Source of the DNA: an uncultured Lachnospiraceae bacterium
GTDB taxonomy: Bacteria > Bacillota > Clostridia > Lachnospirales > Lachnospiraceae
Direction: 5' to 3'
Length of the DNA stretch: 64,000 bases
Assembly: GCA_934293375.1 (NCBI GenBank)
Contig: CAKQYS010000007.1
Coordinates: forward strand, 80,556 to 144,555
This document shows, one piece after another, positions 34,243-43,276 of the stretch. How positions within the stretch are numbered: position 1 is the stretch's first letter; every line of letters starts with the position of its first letter. The position numbers and the translations under genes are program-made. Below the pieces are notes generated by a model. That model saw only the letters and a program-made list of their open reading frames with translations, did not search any database and was not told where the DNA came from.

Positions 34243-35247
34243 ATGCATTTTGCAGATTTTCATTGTGATACCATATCCGAGCTCTTTCACAGAAAACAGG
34301 ACATAACACAGACATTAAGGAACAACTCATTGCAGCTTGACGCTGACAGATTGTATCACGCAAACTATCTTCTGCAGCATTTTGCGGTTTTTATTGACCG
34401 GAAACAGTATGAAAATCCTTACGAGACGGCATTAGATATGCTGGATTATTATCAGGAGCAACTATCATTATGCAAAGATATGCTTCATCCGATCTATCAG
34501 GCAAAAGATCTTGACACCAGCATAGCCACCCATAAGGTTGGTGCCATCGCAACCATTGAAGAAGGGGGGATTCTGGATTTCAATATAGAAAGGCTGGATA
34601 CCTTGTATGAAAAAGGGGTGCGGCTTTTGACTCTGACATGGAATTATGACAACTGTATCGGCTCTCCATCCAATCTATATTATGGTCAGGATGTGTTTCC
34701 CACAATTCCCAACACTTCCTATGGTCTGACACCATTTGGGATTGAAGTAGTACGGCGATGTGAGGAACTGGGCATTCTAGTTGATGTCTCTCATTTATCG
34801 GATGCCGGCTTTGTGGATGCAGCCTCATGCACCACCAAGCCATTTGTTGCCAGCCATTCCTCGGCGAGAGCTCTCTGTCCGCATGTCCGAAACCTCAGTG
34901 ATGATATGATCCGGACGATTGCAGATCGTGGTGGATTGATCGGCATTAATTTCTGTCCCGCATTTGTTGAGCCTGCACCTTCTGGCGTCAACCCGCACAT
35001 TCAGTGGGCACCATACGGTACCATCCATGCCATTGTCCGGCATATCCGGCATGTCTATAACACCGGCGGTCTCGCCTGCCTGTCACTCGGCAGTGATTTT
35101 GATGGAATTAACAGATATCTTGAACTGGATGATGTTACCTGCATGCCACAGCTTTATGAAGCACTAAAAAAGGATGGCTTCCACGAATCTGAAATAGATG
35201 CCATCCTTTATCAAAATATGATTCAGTTTTATCGTTATTCACTATAA
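34243..35247 (+). CDS. Membrane dipeptidase family (M19) peptidase
   Basis: The protein has 334 residues; the ATG at 34243 follows TTGGAGGA. The M19 (renal dipeptidase) zinc ligands are seen in 'FHCDTISE' (His, Asp), 'TIEEGG' (bridging Glu), 'DVSHLSDAGF' (His) and 'ASHSSARAL' (His), with 'SLGSDFDGI' near the end. There is no signal peptide, so it is cytoplasmic and probably cleaves dipeptides. Its 3' end overlaps the convergent luxS by 13 bp. Confidence 0.92.
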   Translation: MHFADFHCDTISELFHRKQDITQTLRNNSLQLDADRLYHANYLLQHFAVFIDRKQYENPYETALDMLDYYQEQLSLCKDMLHPIYQAKDLDTSIATHKVGAIATIEEGGILDFNIERLDTLYEKGVRLLTLTWNYDNCIGSPSNLYYGQDVFPTIPNTSYGLTPFGIEVVRRCEELGILVDVSHLSDAGFVDAASCTTKPFVASHSSARALCPHVRNLSDDMIRTIADRGGLIGINFCPAFVEPAPSGVNPHIQWAPYGTIHAIVRHIRHVYNTGGLACLSLGSDFDGINRYLELDDVTCMPQLYEALKKDGFHESEIDAILYQNMIQFYRYSL

Positions 35248-35714
35248 ACCAGACGATCCGGTGTAATATCTGTCAATACCTCACGCACAAATTTTGCTGC
35301 CAGATATTTTGCCATCGGCAGATTCATGTCCAGATAATTGCCACAGTCTCTGGCTGCAGCTCCCGGCACATCTCCTTCAAAATCTGCCATAAACTGATAC
35401 ATTTCCCTCACCAGCTCCACAACATCCTTTGATTCGTAATCCCCGGCCAGCAGGAGATAAAATCCGGTCCGACATCCCATCGGACCAAAGTATACAACCT
35501 TATCCTTGTACACAGGGTGATTGCGCAGGAATGTTGCTCCTAAATGCTCCATCGTATGTACTTCTGCCGTATTCATGACCGGCTCGTAGTTCGGTCTGGT
35601 CATTCTGATATCAAATGTAGTGACAACCTCTGCTCCGATATGATCCTTGCGCGATACATATATGCCCGGCAGCAGTGTCAGATGATTCACTGTAAAACTT
35701 GCTATTTTCTCCAT
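35235..35714 (-). CDS. luxS: S-ribosylhomocysteine lyase (AI-2 synthase)
   Basis: The protein has 159 residues, normal for LuxS. The ATG at 35714 follows AAAGGA. The metal site is 'HTMEH' (near 54-58) with the Cys in 'GPMGCRTGFYLL'. It cleaves S-ribosylhomocysteine to homocysteine and DPD, the precursor of AI-2. It follows mtnN by 45 bp; the two run consecutive steps. Confidence 0.96.
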   Translation of the reverse strand: MEKIASFTVNHLTLLPGIYVSRKDHIGAEVVTTFDIRMTRPNYEPVMNTAEVHTMEHLGATFLRNHPVYKDKVVYFGPMGCRTGFYLLLAGDYESKDVVELVREMYQFMADFEGDVPGAAARDCGNYLDMNLPMAKYLAAKFVREVLTDITPDRLVYSE

Positions 35715-35759
35715 GTCTGCATTCCTTTCAATCATTAAAATGGCTTCGTCATCGACTTC

Positions 35760-36452
35760 CTATATGTGTAAAATCAGCTCCCGCATCAGTTTCACAGAAT
35801 TGGCGATCGCCATCGCCTCAAATGCCGGATAATCCATGCTGGCAGAATGATCTGCCTTATCGGAGATCGCCCGGATCACCAGAAACGGAATATGGTTCAC
35901 ATATGCCGCATGTCCGATTGCAGCGCCTTCCATCTCTGTACATAATCCGTCAAATGTAGAAAGAAGCCACTCTTTCTTCTGTCCGTCTGATACAAACTGA
36001 TCACCACTGACCACTCTGCCCTCATATACGCCAAGATCCGGCAATACCTTTTGACAGGCAGCCTTCGCAGCAGCACGAAGTGATGCATCTGCTTCAAAAG
36101 AAAGGGTATCCATTCTAGGGATCTGCCCCAGCGGATATCCAAATGCCACCGCATCCATATCATGTTCCACCGCATCCGTACACAATACAATATCCCCGAT
36201 ATTGATCTCACTACGCAATGAACCTGCAATTCCGGTGTTGATAATACACCGCACCGAAAATGTATCTGCCAGAATCTGCGTGCAAACCGCCGCATTCACC
36301 TTACCGATACCGGAACGCACTACCACAACCTCATGGCCGCCGATCGTTCCCTGATAAAAATCCATGGATGCCTTTGTGAGTACCTTCACATGCTCCATTT
36401 CTTCCTTTAGCTTCGCAACTTCCTCATCCATTGCACCTATAATTCCAATCAT
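35760..36452 (-). CDS. mtnN: 5'-methylthioadenosine/S-adenosylhomocysteine nucleosidase
   Basis: The protein has 230 residues. 'IGIIGAMDEEVAKL' at the start, 'VVRSGIGKVNAA' and 'CTEMEGAAIGHAAYVN' with 'RAISDKAD' at the end are the family signatures (catalytic Asp in the last). It hydrolyses SAH and MTA, supplying the LuxS substrate. An AGAGGAG site precedes the ATG. It lies 42 bp from the phoR stop and may be read with it or separately. Confidence 0.95.
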   Translation of the reverse strand: MIGIIGAMDEEVAKLKEEMEHVKVLTKASMDFYQGTIGGHEVVVVRSGIGKVNAAVCTQILADTFSVRCIINTGIAGSLRSEINIGDIVLCTDAVEHDMDAVAFGYPLGQIPRMDTLSFEADASLRAAAKAACQKVLPDLGVYEGRVVSGDQFVSDGQKKEWLLSTFDGLCTEMEGAAIGHAAYVNHIPFLVIRAISDKADHSASMDYPAFEAMAIANSVKLMRELILHI

Positions 36453-36494
36453 GTCTGTCTCCTCTCACGAATATCAATATTCTCTGTCAACATC

Positions 36495-37883
36495 TTACAT
36501 GATTTCTGTTTTCTGTGCAAGCGTATTATCAGGCTCTGTTGTATGGACCTGCTTCGGATCAAAAGCAAATACGATCGTAATAACGGTTCCCTTGCCTTCT
36601 TGGCTTTCCACCTGAATCGTCCCATTATGGTATTCTACTACATGTTTTACAATGGCCAAGCCTAGCCCTGTTCCGCCGGTCTGTTTAGAATGACTTTTGT
36701 CTACACGATAAAACCGCTCGAATATACGATTCTGATGTTCCTCACTAATACCAATACCATTATCAGATACCTGGATCATCGGCTGTCCGTGATCATATCC
36801 AATCGTAAGCTTCGCATATCCACCCGGATGATTATATTTGATCGCATTGGAGCAGAGATTGTACATCACCTCTTCCATCATAACCGGTACAGCCTGCATT
36901 CTCACCGGTATACCGGACACCTCAAACATTACCTTGTACTTTCGCCCCACTGCACTCAGACTGTCCTCCATGTCATGTGCAATATCCAGCAGATTACACG
37001 GTTCTTTTTCGATCGCAACTTTTTTCTCATCTAATCTGGAGAGTTTAATGATATCTTCAACAAGTGCCTGCATTCTGCCTGATTCTGTGTATATTTTATT
37101 GGCAAATTCCGGAACATCCTCCGGCTTCACCATGCCATTCATCATCAGTTCTGCATATCCGGAAATAGATGTCAGCGGTGTCTTCAGCTCATGCGATACA
37201 TTTGCTGAAAATTCTCTTCTCAACTGCTCATTTTTGTCCACTTCTGCGTTGTAATCCCGAATTCTGTGCAACAAAGGCGTGAATTCTTCGTAATCAAAAT
37301 CCATCGATGGGGCTGATAGATTGATATTATTGATCGGATTCACGATCACTCTCGTCATCTTACCCGCCATACTAAGTGCAATGACCAGCACAATTCCTAG
37401 TACAAATAAAACAGCAGGAATGAACTGTACCAACATCATATAAATGCTTCTGGTTGAACACGATACACGGATCACACTCGCATCCCGTAACCGGACCGCA
37501 TAGTAAAATGTCTGCATTTCCAGCGTCTCTGACAATCGTGTCTCATGTGAATACCCATCCTTCTGCGCAGCTTTCACCTCCGGTCTGTCTTTATGATTTC
37601 CCATCACAGCCGGATTCAGTTCATTATCATACAATACGGTTCCATCTTCCCGGATCAATGTCACCCGCATAGATGATACCTGGCTTACATCTTCCATATA
37701 TGCCAAGATCTCATCAGATTGCATATCATTCAAAGCAGATGCAATATATTCCGCCTCATTTTTCACCTCATTTTCTCTCGTTGTATAGAAAAATTCATAA
37801 AAAATAAGTCCTGCGATCAATAACACCACCAGCAGAATGCTGCCTGCAAGTACTGCCATATTCTTAAATATACGTTTCTGCAT
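36495..37883 (-). CDS. phoR: Sensor histidine kinase PhoR-like
   Basis: The protein has 462 residues: TM1 (about 8-30), an extracellular PAS-like loop (about 35-160), TM2 (about 165-190), HisKA with 'ANVSHELKTPLTSISGYAELM' and HATPase with 'NLCSNAIKYNH', 'DNGIGI' and 'GGTGLGLAIVKHVV'. It is encoded directly after its regulator (gap 9 bp) in the nptA operon. A phosphate-sensing role is inferred from context and from the Pho boxes nearby. Confidence 0.87.
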   Translation of the reverse strand: MQKRIFKNMAVLAGSILLVVLLIAGLIFYEFFYTTRENEVKNEAEYIASALNDMQSDEILAYMEDVSQVSSMRVTLIREDGTVLYDNELNPAVMGNHKDRPEVKAAQKDGYSHETRLSETLEMQTFYYAVRLRDASVIRVSCSTRSIYMMLVQFIPAVLFVLGIVLVIALSMAGKMTRVIVNPINNINLSAPSMDFDYEEFTPLLHRIRDYNAEVDKNEQLRREFSANVSHELKTPLTSISGYAELMMNGMVKPEDVPEFANKIYTESGRMQALVEDIIKLSRLDEKKVAIEKEPCNLLDIAHDMEDSLSAVGRKYKVMFEVSGIPVRMQAVPVMMEEVMYNLCSNAIKYNHPGGYAKLTIGYDHGQPMIQVSDNGIGISEEHQNRIFERFYRVDKSHSKQTGGTGLGLAIVKHVVEYHNGTIQVESQEGKGTVITIVFAFDPKQVHTTEPDNTLAQKTEIM

Positions 37884-37892
37884 AACTGCCTC

Positions 37893-38573
37893 CTATTTCA
37901 TTGACAATTTGTATCCAACACCTCTGACTGTATGAATATACTCCCCGGCCTCTTTCAGCTTGCCACGAAGAGATCCGATATGCACATCTACCGTACGGCT
38001 CTCACCGGCAAAATCAGTATTCCAGACCAGTTCCAAAAGCTTCTCCCGTGTCAGGACAATATCCCGGTTCTTTAACAGATAATAGAGCAGCTCATATTCC
38101 TTATAGGTCAGCAGCACCTGTTCTCCATCAACCGTAACCTCATGTCTGCCATTATCCATAGTCAAAATGCCGACGGTCAGGATATCATGGATATCGATCC
38201 GTTCCACCCGCCTTAACACCGCCTTAATTCTTGATACCAGCTCCATCACGCCAAATGGCTTTGTAATGTAATCGTCTGCTCCGGCATCCAGTCCCTTGAT
38301 CTTATCATACTCAGAATCCTTTGCCGTCAGCATGATCACCGGGATCTGCTTATAATCAGGAGACCGCTTCAATGTATCCAGAACATGCAGTCCGTCCTCG
38401 TCCGGAAGCATAATATCCAGTATGATCAGATCCGGTGTCACCTTCTTTAAACCTTCATAGAACTTCTTTGCCACGCAAAATCCGACGGCACCAAATCCCG
38501 AATTTTGCAATGCATATAAGACCAGATCCCTGATATTGTCATCATCCTCTACAAAATAAATCGTCTTTGCCAT
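37893..38573 (-). CDS. phoP: Response regulator PhoP/PhoB-like
   Basis: The protein has 226 residues. Receiver residues are 'VEDDDN', phosphoacceptor 'LIILDIMLPDEDG' and 'ITKPFG'. The C-terminal winged helix ends 'YIHTVRGVGYKLSMK'. It lies 20 bp after nptA and 9 bp before the kinase. Pho boxes upstream of nptA and of pstS are the likely targets, so the operon should be autoregulated. Confidence 0.88.
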   Translation of the reverse strand: MAKTIYFVEDDDNIRDLVLYALQNSGFGAVGFCVAKKFYEGLKKVTPDLIILDIMLPDEDGLHVLDTLKRSPDYKQIPVIMLTAKDSEYDKIKGLDAGADDYITKPFGVMELVSRIKAVLRRVERIDIHDILTVGILTMDNGRHEVTVDGEQVLLTYKEYELLYYLLKNRDIVLTREKLLELVWNTDFAGESRTVDVHIGSLRGKLKEAGEYIHTVRGVGYKLSMK

Positions 38574-38593
38574 CCCTATACTCCCTCCTTTTC

Positions 38594-40270
38594 TTATATC
38601 ATTTCTATACCGTTTTCTGTCAGTACATAACCGGCCACATTATCCGCATGGTCTGCCATTCTTTCCAGATTCGATAAAATATTTAAAAATGTTACACCGG
38701 ATGTCGGCTTGCATAATTCCTGTGATAATCGATCCATATGTTTTCTTCGCAGTTCAGCCTCCACCTGATCCACCATTTCTTCATAGGACACTGCCTTGGA
38801 TGCATATTGCCTGTCATTGTTCTCTCTGGCACGCAGTGCATACACACAACTGTTTGTTACAAGTTCCATCAGACCATTTAATTCCTCATAAGCGGCATCT
38901 GAAAACCGGATATGATTATCTGTTTTATAAATAGCCAGCTCAGCCAGATCCTCTGCATGATCTCCCATACGTTCAATATCACTCACGGTATAAAACAGAT
39001 CCGTAATTGTATTACTCTGTTCCGGACTCAGATCCGTACCATTGATTCTGACTAAATAATCCGAGATGTAATGTGCCATCTGGTCAATTGTCTTTTCCTT
39101 TGCCTTGACCATCACTGCCTTATCCTTGTCATTTTGCAGGATGGCATCAAAGGAAAGCTTGATATTATCATATGCCACCTGTCCCATATGAACAACCTCA
39201 AGGGTTGCTTCTTCAATCGCAATCGTAACATTCGTAAGCAGTCTGTTATCCAGTCTCTGCTTTGTCAATACCAGATCGGCATCCTCATCTGAATCCGCAT
39301 TGTCTTCCTTCTTATCATGAATGATCATCTCTGACAGTTTCACCAGCTTGTCTGCAAACGGATACAGGAAGACTGTACAGGTTATATTAAATATACTATG
39401 AAATACTGATATTTCCACACTGTTGATCGGTGAAACCGCCAGTCCCTTATTGATCCAGAATAAAACTGACAGTATCACCGCATAGATTGCGGTACCGATC
39501 ACATTAAACGATAAGTGGATCACTGCAGCTCTTTTTGCCGTTTTCTGCGCTCCGATTGAGGAGATCAATGCTGTCACACAGGTTCCGATATTCTGACCCA
39601 GTGTAATAAAAAGGGCAGATTTCCATGTCACCATACCATTCATGGCAAGTGTCTGCAAGATACCTACCGACGCGGATGAACTCTGCATGATCGCTGTTAC
39701 CACTGTTCCTACCAGAATCGCAAGCAATGGGAATGCACCCATTGTGGCAAATGCATTTGCAAATACCGGAGAATCCTTATATACGGTAACAGAATCTGAC
39801 ATCAATGACAAGCCTACAAATAACAAACCAAATCCGATCATAATATTGCAGATTTCTTTTCTTCGCTGGCTCTTCACCATCAGCATCATAAATGCACCAA
39901 TACCAATCAGAATTGGGGCAAAAAATTCTGGTTTCAAAAACTGTCCCCATTCGCTCATGGACACGATCCACGCTGTCACCGTAGTACCGATATTCGCACC
40001 CATGATCACGCCCACTGCCTGACTCAGATTCATAATACCGGCATTTACAAAACCCACCACCATAACGGTAGTTGCTGATGAACTCTGGATAATTGCTGTA
40101 ATCGCTGCTCCCATCAATACCGCCAGCCATCTCTTTCCGGTCAGCACCGCAAGCAGATTTTTCATCTTATCACCTGCAGACTTCTGAAGTCCGTCTGCCA
40201 TTACATCAAGTCCATACAAAAACATTCCAAGGCCACCAATAAACTGGGCGATATTTGCTATCAGTTCCAT
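38594..40270 (-). CDS. Na/Pi cotransporter with C-terminal PhoU-like domain
   Basis: The protein has 558 residues. The first 310 hold two inverted PF02690 repeats, each with a 'QSSSATTVM'/'QSSSASVGI' motif that defines the NptA/YjbB family. The C-terminal third (about 340-550) is a PhoU-like helical domain ('MGDHAEDLAELAIY', 'ERMADHADNVAGYV'). It imports or exports phosphate with sodium. It is the first gene of nptA-phoP-phoR, behind a four-repeat Pho box, so it is probably expressed under phosphate starvation. Confidence 0.92.
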   Translation of the reverse strand: MELIANIAQFIGGLGMFLYGLDVMADGLQKSAGDKMKNLLAVLTGKRWLAVLMGAAITAIIQSSSATTVMVVGFVNAGIMNLSQAVGVIMGANIGTTVTAWIVSMSEWGQFLKPEFFAPILIGIGAFMMLMVKSQRRKEICNIMIGFGLLFVGLSLMSDSVTVYKDSPVFANAFATMGAFPLLAILVGTVVTAIMQSSSASVGILQTLAMNGMVTWKSALFITLGQNIGTCVTALISSIGAQKTAKRAAVIHLSFNVIGTAIYAVILSVLFWINKGLAVSPINSVEISVFHSIFNITCTVFLYPFADKLVKLSEMIIHDKKEDNADSDEDADLVLTKQRLDNRLLTNVTIAIEEATLEVVHMGQVAYDNIKLSFDAILQNDKDKAVMVKAKEKTIDQMAHYISDYLVRINGTDLSPEQSNTITDLFYTVSDIERMGDHAEDLAELAIYKTDNHIRFSDAAYEELNGLMELVTNSCVYALRARENNDRQYASKAVSYEEMVDQVEAELRRKHMDRLSQELCKPTSGVTFLNILSNLERMADHADNVAGYVLTENGIEMI

Positions 40271-40339
40271 ATTACCTCCACCTTACATTTCTTATTCTAT
40301 CTTTTCTTCCTTGTTACAATTGCTACTATAACGAAACAA

Positions 40340-40379
40340 TGTAAAGTGGATTGTATGTTTTTTGTAAAATCTATGTAAA
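40340..40379 (-). promoter_or_regulatory. Pho box of the nptA-phoP-phoR operon
   Basis: On the minus strand, hexamers TTTACA (40374-40379), TTTACA (40363-40368), CATACA (40352-40357) and TTTACA (40340-40345) recur at 11, 11 and 12 bp. This matches the PhoP consensus TT(A/T/C)ACA in tandem. A TATAGT -10 follows 9 bp later. The upstream repeat abuts the T tract of the terminator at 40376-40402. Confidence 0.7.
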
Positions 40380-40402
40380 AAAGAGGGTTCAAAACCCTCT
40401 TT
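40376..40402 (-). terminator. Intrinsic terminator of the SprA-related gene
   Basis: AAAGAGGGTT/AACCCTCTTT stem (40380-40402) followed by a T tract at 40376-40382. The tract overlaps the first Pho-box repeat of the next operon. Confidence 0.85.
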
Positions 40403-40884
40403 CATACTGCTGCATCGATATTCTGTCCGGTCAGAAAACTTCCTTCTAATGTCTTTCTTCCCTGATCATATGGATTGTCTTTGTTGTATTTGATCGTGGT
40501 ATTTGTAGTACCTCCTGCAACATATGTACGGCCACATTCCGGACAGACACCGATCCGCAATGTAATACTGGCCGATACCAGCTGGGCATCTGAACCGGCA
40601 GTCTTGCTTCTTGCCTCTGCCATATGTTCCTGTTCATGTGCCATCACCTTGCCATAAGACTGCCCCGGATCAATATGACCCGGTGTCTTAAACGATACAT
40701 TCGGATCATCGGATCCATCCACATATTTTCTGTTCTTACATGTCTGGCATTCTACCGGCTTCACCTGATCCGTGGACAGTCTGGAAGCACTGTCCACATC
40801 ATTTGCAGTATTGACCGGTGTCACCACACCGATATTGCTGTATGGTATACTGTATCGATTGCTCATTCCCGCTGCACCTACCAT
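40402..40884 (-). CDS. SprA-related zinc-site protein
   Basis: The protein has 160 residues. 'ECQTCKNRKYVDGSDDPNVSFK' (CxxC), 'VMAHEQEHMAEA' (a HExxH-like site, here HEQEH), and 'CPECGRTYVAGG' (second CxxC) match the SprA-related family. These are predicted zinc proteins, possibly peptidases; the function is not established. It starts 34 bp after nadC and ends at a terminator, so it may be a third gene of the nad operon. Confidence 0.75.
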   Translation of the reverse strand: MVGAAGMSNRYSIPYSNIGVVTPVNTANDVDSASRLSTDQVKPVECQTCKNRKYVDGSDDPNVSFKTPGHIDPGQSYGKVMAHEQEHMAEARSKTAGSDAQLVSASITLRIGVCPECGRTYVAGGTTNTTIKYNKDNPYDQGRKTLEGSFLTGQNIDAAV

Positions 40885-40918
40885 ATGCGTGCCTCCTTTC
40901 CTGCCTGTCGGACATATT

Positions 40919-41773
40919 TTATGCTATCACCCGCAGATTCTTCAACGAAATATCCATAATCGGAGCCGAATGCGTCAAAGCACCGCTTGAGATATAATCC
41001 ACTCCAATCTCTTTGAGATTCTCGATATTCTCTTTGGTCACATTTCCTGAGCACTCTGTCTGTGCCCGGCCTGCGATCAATGCGACTGCTTCCTTCATCT
41101 GTTCCTTTGACATATTATCTAACATAATAATATCTGCACCTGCATCGACTGCTTCTTTCACCATTTCCAGATTCTCTGTCTCCACCTCAATCTTTCTTAC
41201 AAATGGAGCATATGCCTTCGCCATCCTCACTGCATTGGCAACTCCACCTGCCGCATCAATATGATTATCTTTCAATAAAACACCATCTGAAAGATTATAT
41301 CTATGGTTGTGTCCACCACCTACTGTCACCGCATACTTTTCAAAGATACGGTTATTTGGTGTCGTCTTTCTGGTATCTAACAATGTGATACTGCTGCCCT
41401 CTAAAAGCTTCACAATCTCATGTGTATAGGTTGCAATCCCGCTCATTCTCTGCAGATAATTGAGTGCTGTTCTCTCTCCCGAAAGAAGCGTGCGGATATC
41501 TGCACGAACCACAGCCATAATATCACCGTTATGCACATAATCTCCATCCTTACAGTGGAACTCGCACACAGCGTCCTCTTCCAACAGCTTAAATACACGC
41601 TCAAACACCCAAAGACCTGCTACAATACCATCCTGCTTGCATATCAGATTTACTTCGCCCAGCTTATAGTCCGGCATGATCGCATTTGTTGTGACATCCT
41701 CACTGGTGATATCCTCCTGCAATGCCATCATAATATACTGATCTGCGTTCATCTTCATTGTAATATGATTCAT
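40919..41773 (-). CDS. nadC: Nicotinate-nucleotide pyrophosphorylase (carboxylating)
   Basis: The protein has 284 residues. 'MMALQEDITSEDVTTNAIM' at the start, 'GERTALNYLQRMSGIATYTHEIV' and 'LLDTRKTTPNNRIFEKYAVTVGGGHNHRYNLSDGVLLKDNHI' identify QPRTase. It makes nicotinate mononucleotide from quinolinate and PRPP. It follows nadB by 18 bp. nadA, the quinolinate synthase, is not in this window. Confidence 0.96.
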   Translation of the reverse strand: MNHITMKMNADQYIMMALQEDITSEDVTTNAIMPDYKLGEVNLICKQDGIVAGLWVFERVFKLLEEDAVCEFHCKDGDYVHNGDIMAVVRADIRTLLSGERTALNYLQRMSGIATYTHEIVKLLEGSSITLLDTRKTTPNNRIFEKYAVTVGGGHNHRYNLSDGVLLKDNHIDAAGGVANAVRMAKAYAPFVRKIEVETENLEMVKEAVDAGADIIMLDNMSKEQMKEAVALIAGRAQTECSGNVTKENIENLKEIGVDYISSGALTHSAPIMDISLKNLRVIA

Positions 41774-41791
41774 ATTTTTGTTCCTCTCTGT

Positions 41792-43174
41792 CTATATATC
41801 TTTTGCAGTCTGTCTCTCCTGCCGCATACGGTCGATCTCCTGCTCAATCTCTGTACGATATTCCTGCATCAGCCTGGTATACTCCTGCATATTCTCAACA
41901 TGTACTGCCTGCTTATAATGATCTCTGTCTGTATCCTGTACCGGATGTCCTTTGCTTATCATATCATGTGCTGCAAGCTTTGCAAACACAAGACTCTCAA
42001 GCAGGGAATTGCTCGCCAGACGGTTCGCACCATGTACACCGTTACAGCTCGTCTCTCCAACTGCATACAATCGGTTCATCGTCGTTTCACTATGACTATC
42101 CACATCAATGCCTCCCATGAAATAATGCTGTGCAGGCACAACCGGGATTGACTCCTTTGTCACATCATAGCCCTCTGAAAGGCAATGCTGATAGATATTC
42201 GGAAAATGTTCCATAATATCGTCCTTCGGGATCTTCTCCATAGACAGCATCACATACTCCGTACCATCTTTCTCCATCTGCTTTCTGACCTCACCTGTCA
42301 CAACATCCCGCGGCAGCAATTCATTACAAAACCGATTTCCACTCTTATCATAAAGGACTGCTCCTTCTCCTCTCACAGATTCTGAAATCAGAAATCTTCT
42401 GCCCGGCTTTGTTGAATAAAATGTTGTCGGATGAATCTGGATATAATCAATATCCTTCAATCTGACGCCATGTCTTTTGCTGATTGCAAGGGCATCCCCG
42501 GTAAGATGCCTGAAATTCGTGCTATGCTTATAGATGCCGCCCAGTCCACCACTGGCGAATACCGTATAATCTGCATAGATCTCAATCGTCTCCAATTCAT
42601 CTTTCCGGTCTATTGAATAGTCATCACTAAATAATGCTCCTGCATTCTGTTCCTTCGCATGGACACAGACAACACCCTCGCAGCCGCAGCTGCCCTCTAT
42701 CACATCTATCACTGCCATATGCTCGCTCAGCTTAATATTAGGTCTGATCCTTACCTGCATCAAAAGCTTGCTTGTAATTTCCTTTCCGGTGATATCTTCA
42801 TGAAATAATATACGGGGTGTGGAATGTCCACCCTCTCTTGTATACATGAAGTCTCCCTGCTCATCACGCTCAAAATCCACACCGTACCCGATCAGATCCT
42901 GTATAATCTGTGTGGACGACCGAATCATGGTATCGACTGAACTCTCCCGGTTTTCGTAATGCCCTGCCCGCATCGTATCTTCAAAATAACTATCATAGTC
43001 CGATTCCTTCTTCAGAACACAGATACCACCCTGTGCCAAAAAAGAATCGCTCGATTCTAAATCACTTTTTGTTATGATCGTAATATTCAGATTCTCCGGC
43101 AGATTCAATGCGCAGAACAATCCGCTCACACCACATCCAACAATGACCACATCCGCATTTAACTTCATATTCAT
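41792..43174 (-). CDS. nadB: L-aspartate oxidase
   Basis: The protein has 460 residues. The dinucleotide fold 'ADVVIVGCGVSGLFCALNL' is at the start, followed by 'SSDSFLAQGGI', 'HSTPRILF', and 'QHYFMGGIDVDSHSETTMNRLYAVGETSCNGVHGANRLASNSLLESLVF', the flavin site. It oxidises aspartate to iminoaspartate for quinolinate synthesis, with fumarate as likely acceptor under anaerobiosis. It lacks the long C-terminal extension of the E. coli enzyme, as in other Clostridia. GAGGAG precedes the ATG. Confidence 0.95.
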   Translation of the reverse strand: MNMKLNADVVIVGCGVSGLFCALNLPENLNITIITKSDLESSDSFLAQGGICVLKKESDYDSYFEDTMRAGHYENRESSVDTMIRSSTQIIQDLIGYGVDFERDEQGDFMYTREGGHSTPRILFHEDITGKEITSKLLMQVRIRPNIKLSEHMAVIDVIEGSCGCEGVVCVHAKEQNAGALFSDDYSIDRKDELETIEIYADYTVFASGGLGGIYKHSTNFRHLTGDALAISKRHGVRLKDIDYIQIHPTTFYSTKPGRRFLISESVRGEGAVLYDKSGNRFCNELLPRDVVTGEVRKQMEKDGTEYVMLSMEKIPKDDIMEHFPNIYQHCLSEGYDVTKESIPVVPAQHYFMGGIDVDSHSETTMNRLYAVGETSCNGVHGANRLASNSLLESLVFAKLAAHDMISKGHPVQDTDRDHYKQAVHVENMQEYTRLMQEYRTEIEQEIDRMRQERQTAKDI

Positions 43175-43199
43175 TATTGGTCTCCTCTCGACTCATGTA

Positions 43200-43240
43200 T
43201 AAAAAAACACATAGCGGAGTCATGACTCCGCTATGCAGTT
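43200..43240 (-). terminator. Palindromic terminator hairpin between phoU and nadB
   Basis: A perfect 26-bp palindrome (43210-43235) forms a 10-bp stem with a TCATGA loop and is followed on the minus strand by seven T. It ends pstSCAB-phoU transcripts but also lies inside the leader of nadB, whose promoter is just upstream. Confidence 0.8.
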
Positions 43241-43246
43241 TGTTTC

Positions 43247-43275
43247 ATTATACATTTATCCGATTCAATTGTAAA
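43247..43275 (-). promoter_or_regulatory. Sigma-A promoter of nadB-nadC
   Basis: TTTACA (43270-43275), a 17-bp spacer and consensus TATAAT (43247-43252) on the minus strand, beginning right after the phoU stop at 43277. Confidence 0.7.
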
Positions 43276-43276
43276 G

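Noticed and set aside
36495..38573. Reading this kinase-regulator pair as another antibiotic-response system
   Set aside because: Its place in one operon with an Na/Pi transporter, behind a Pho box, favours PhoP-PhoR.
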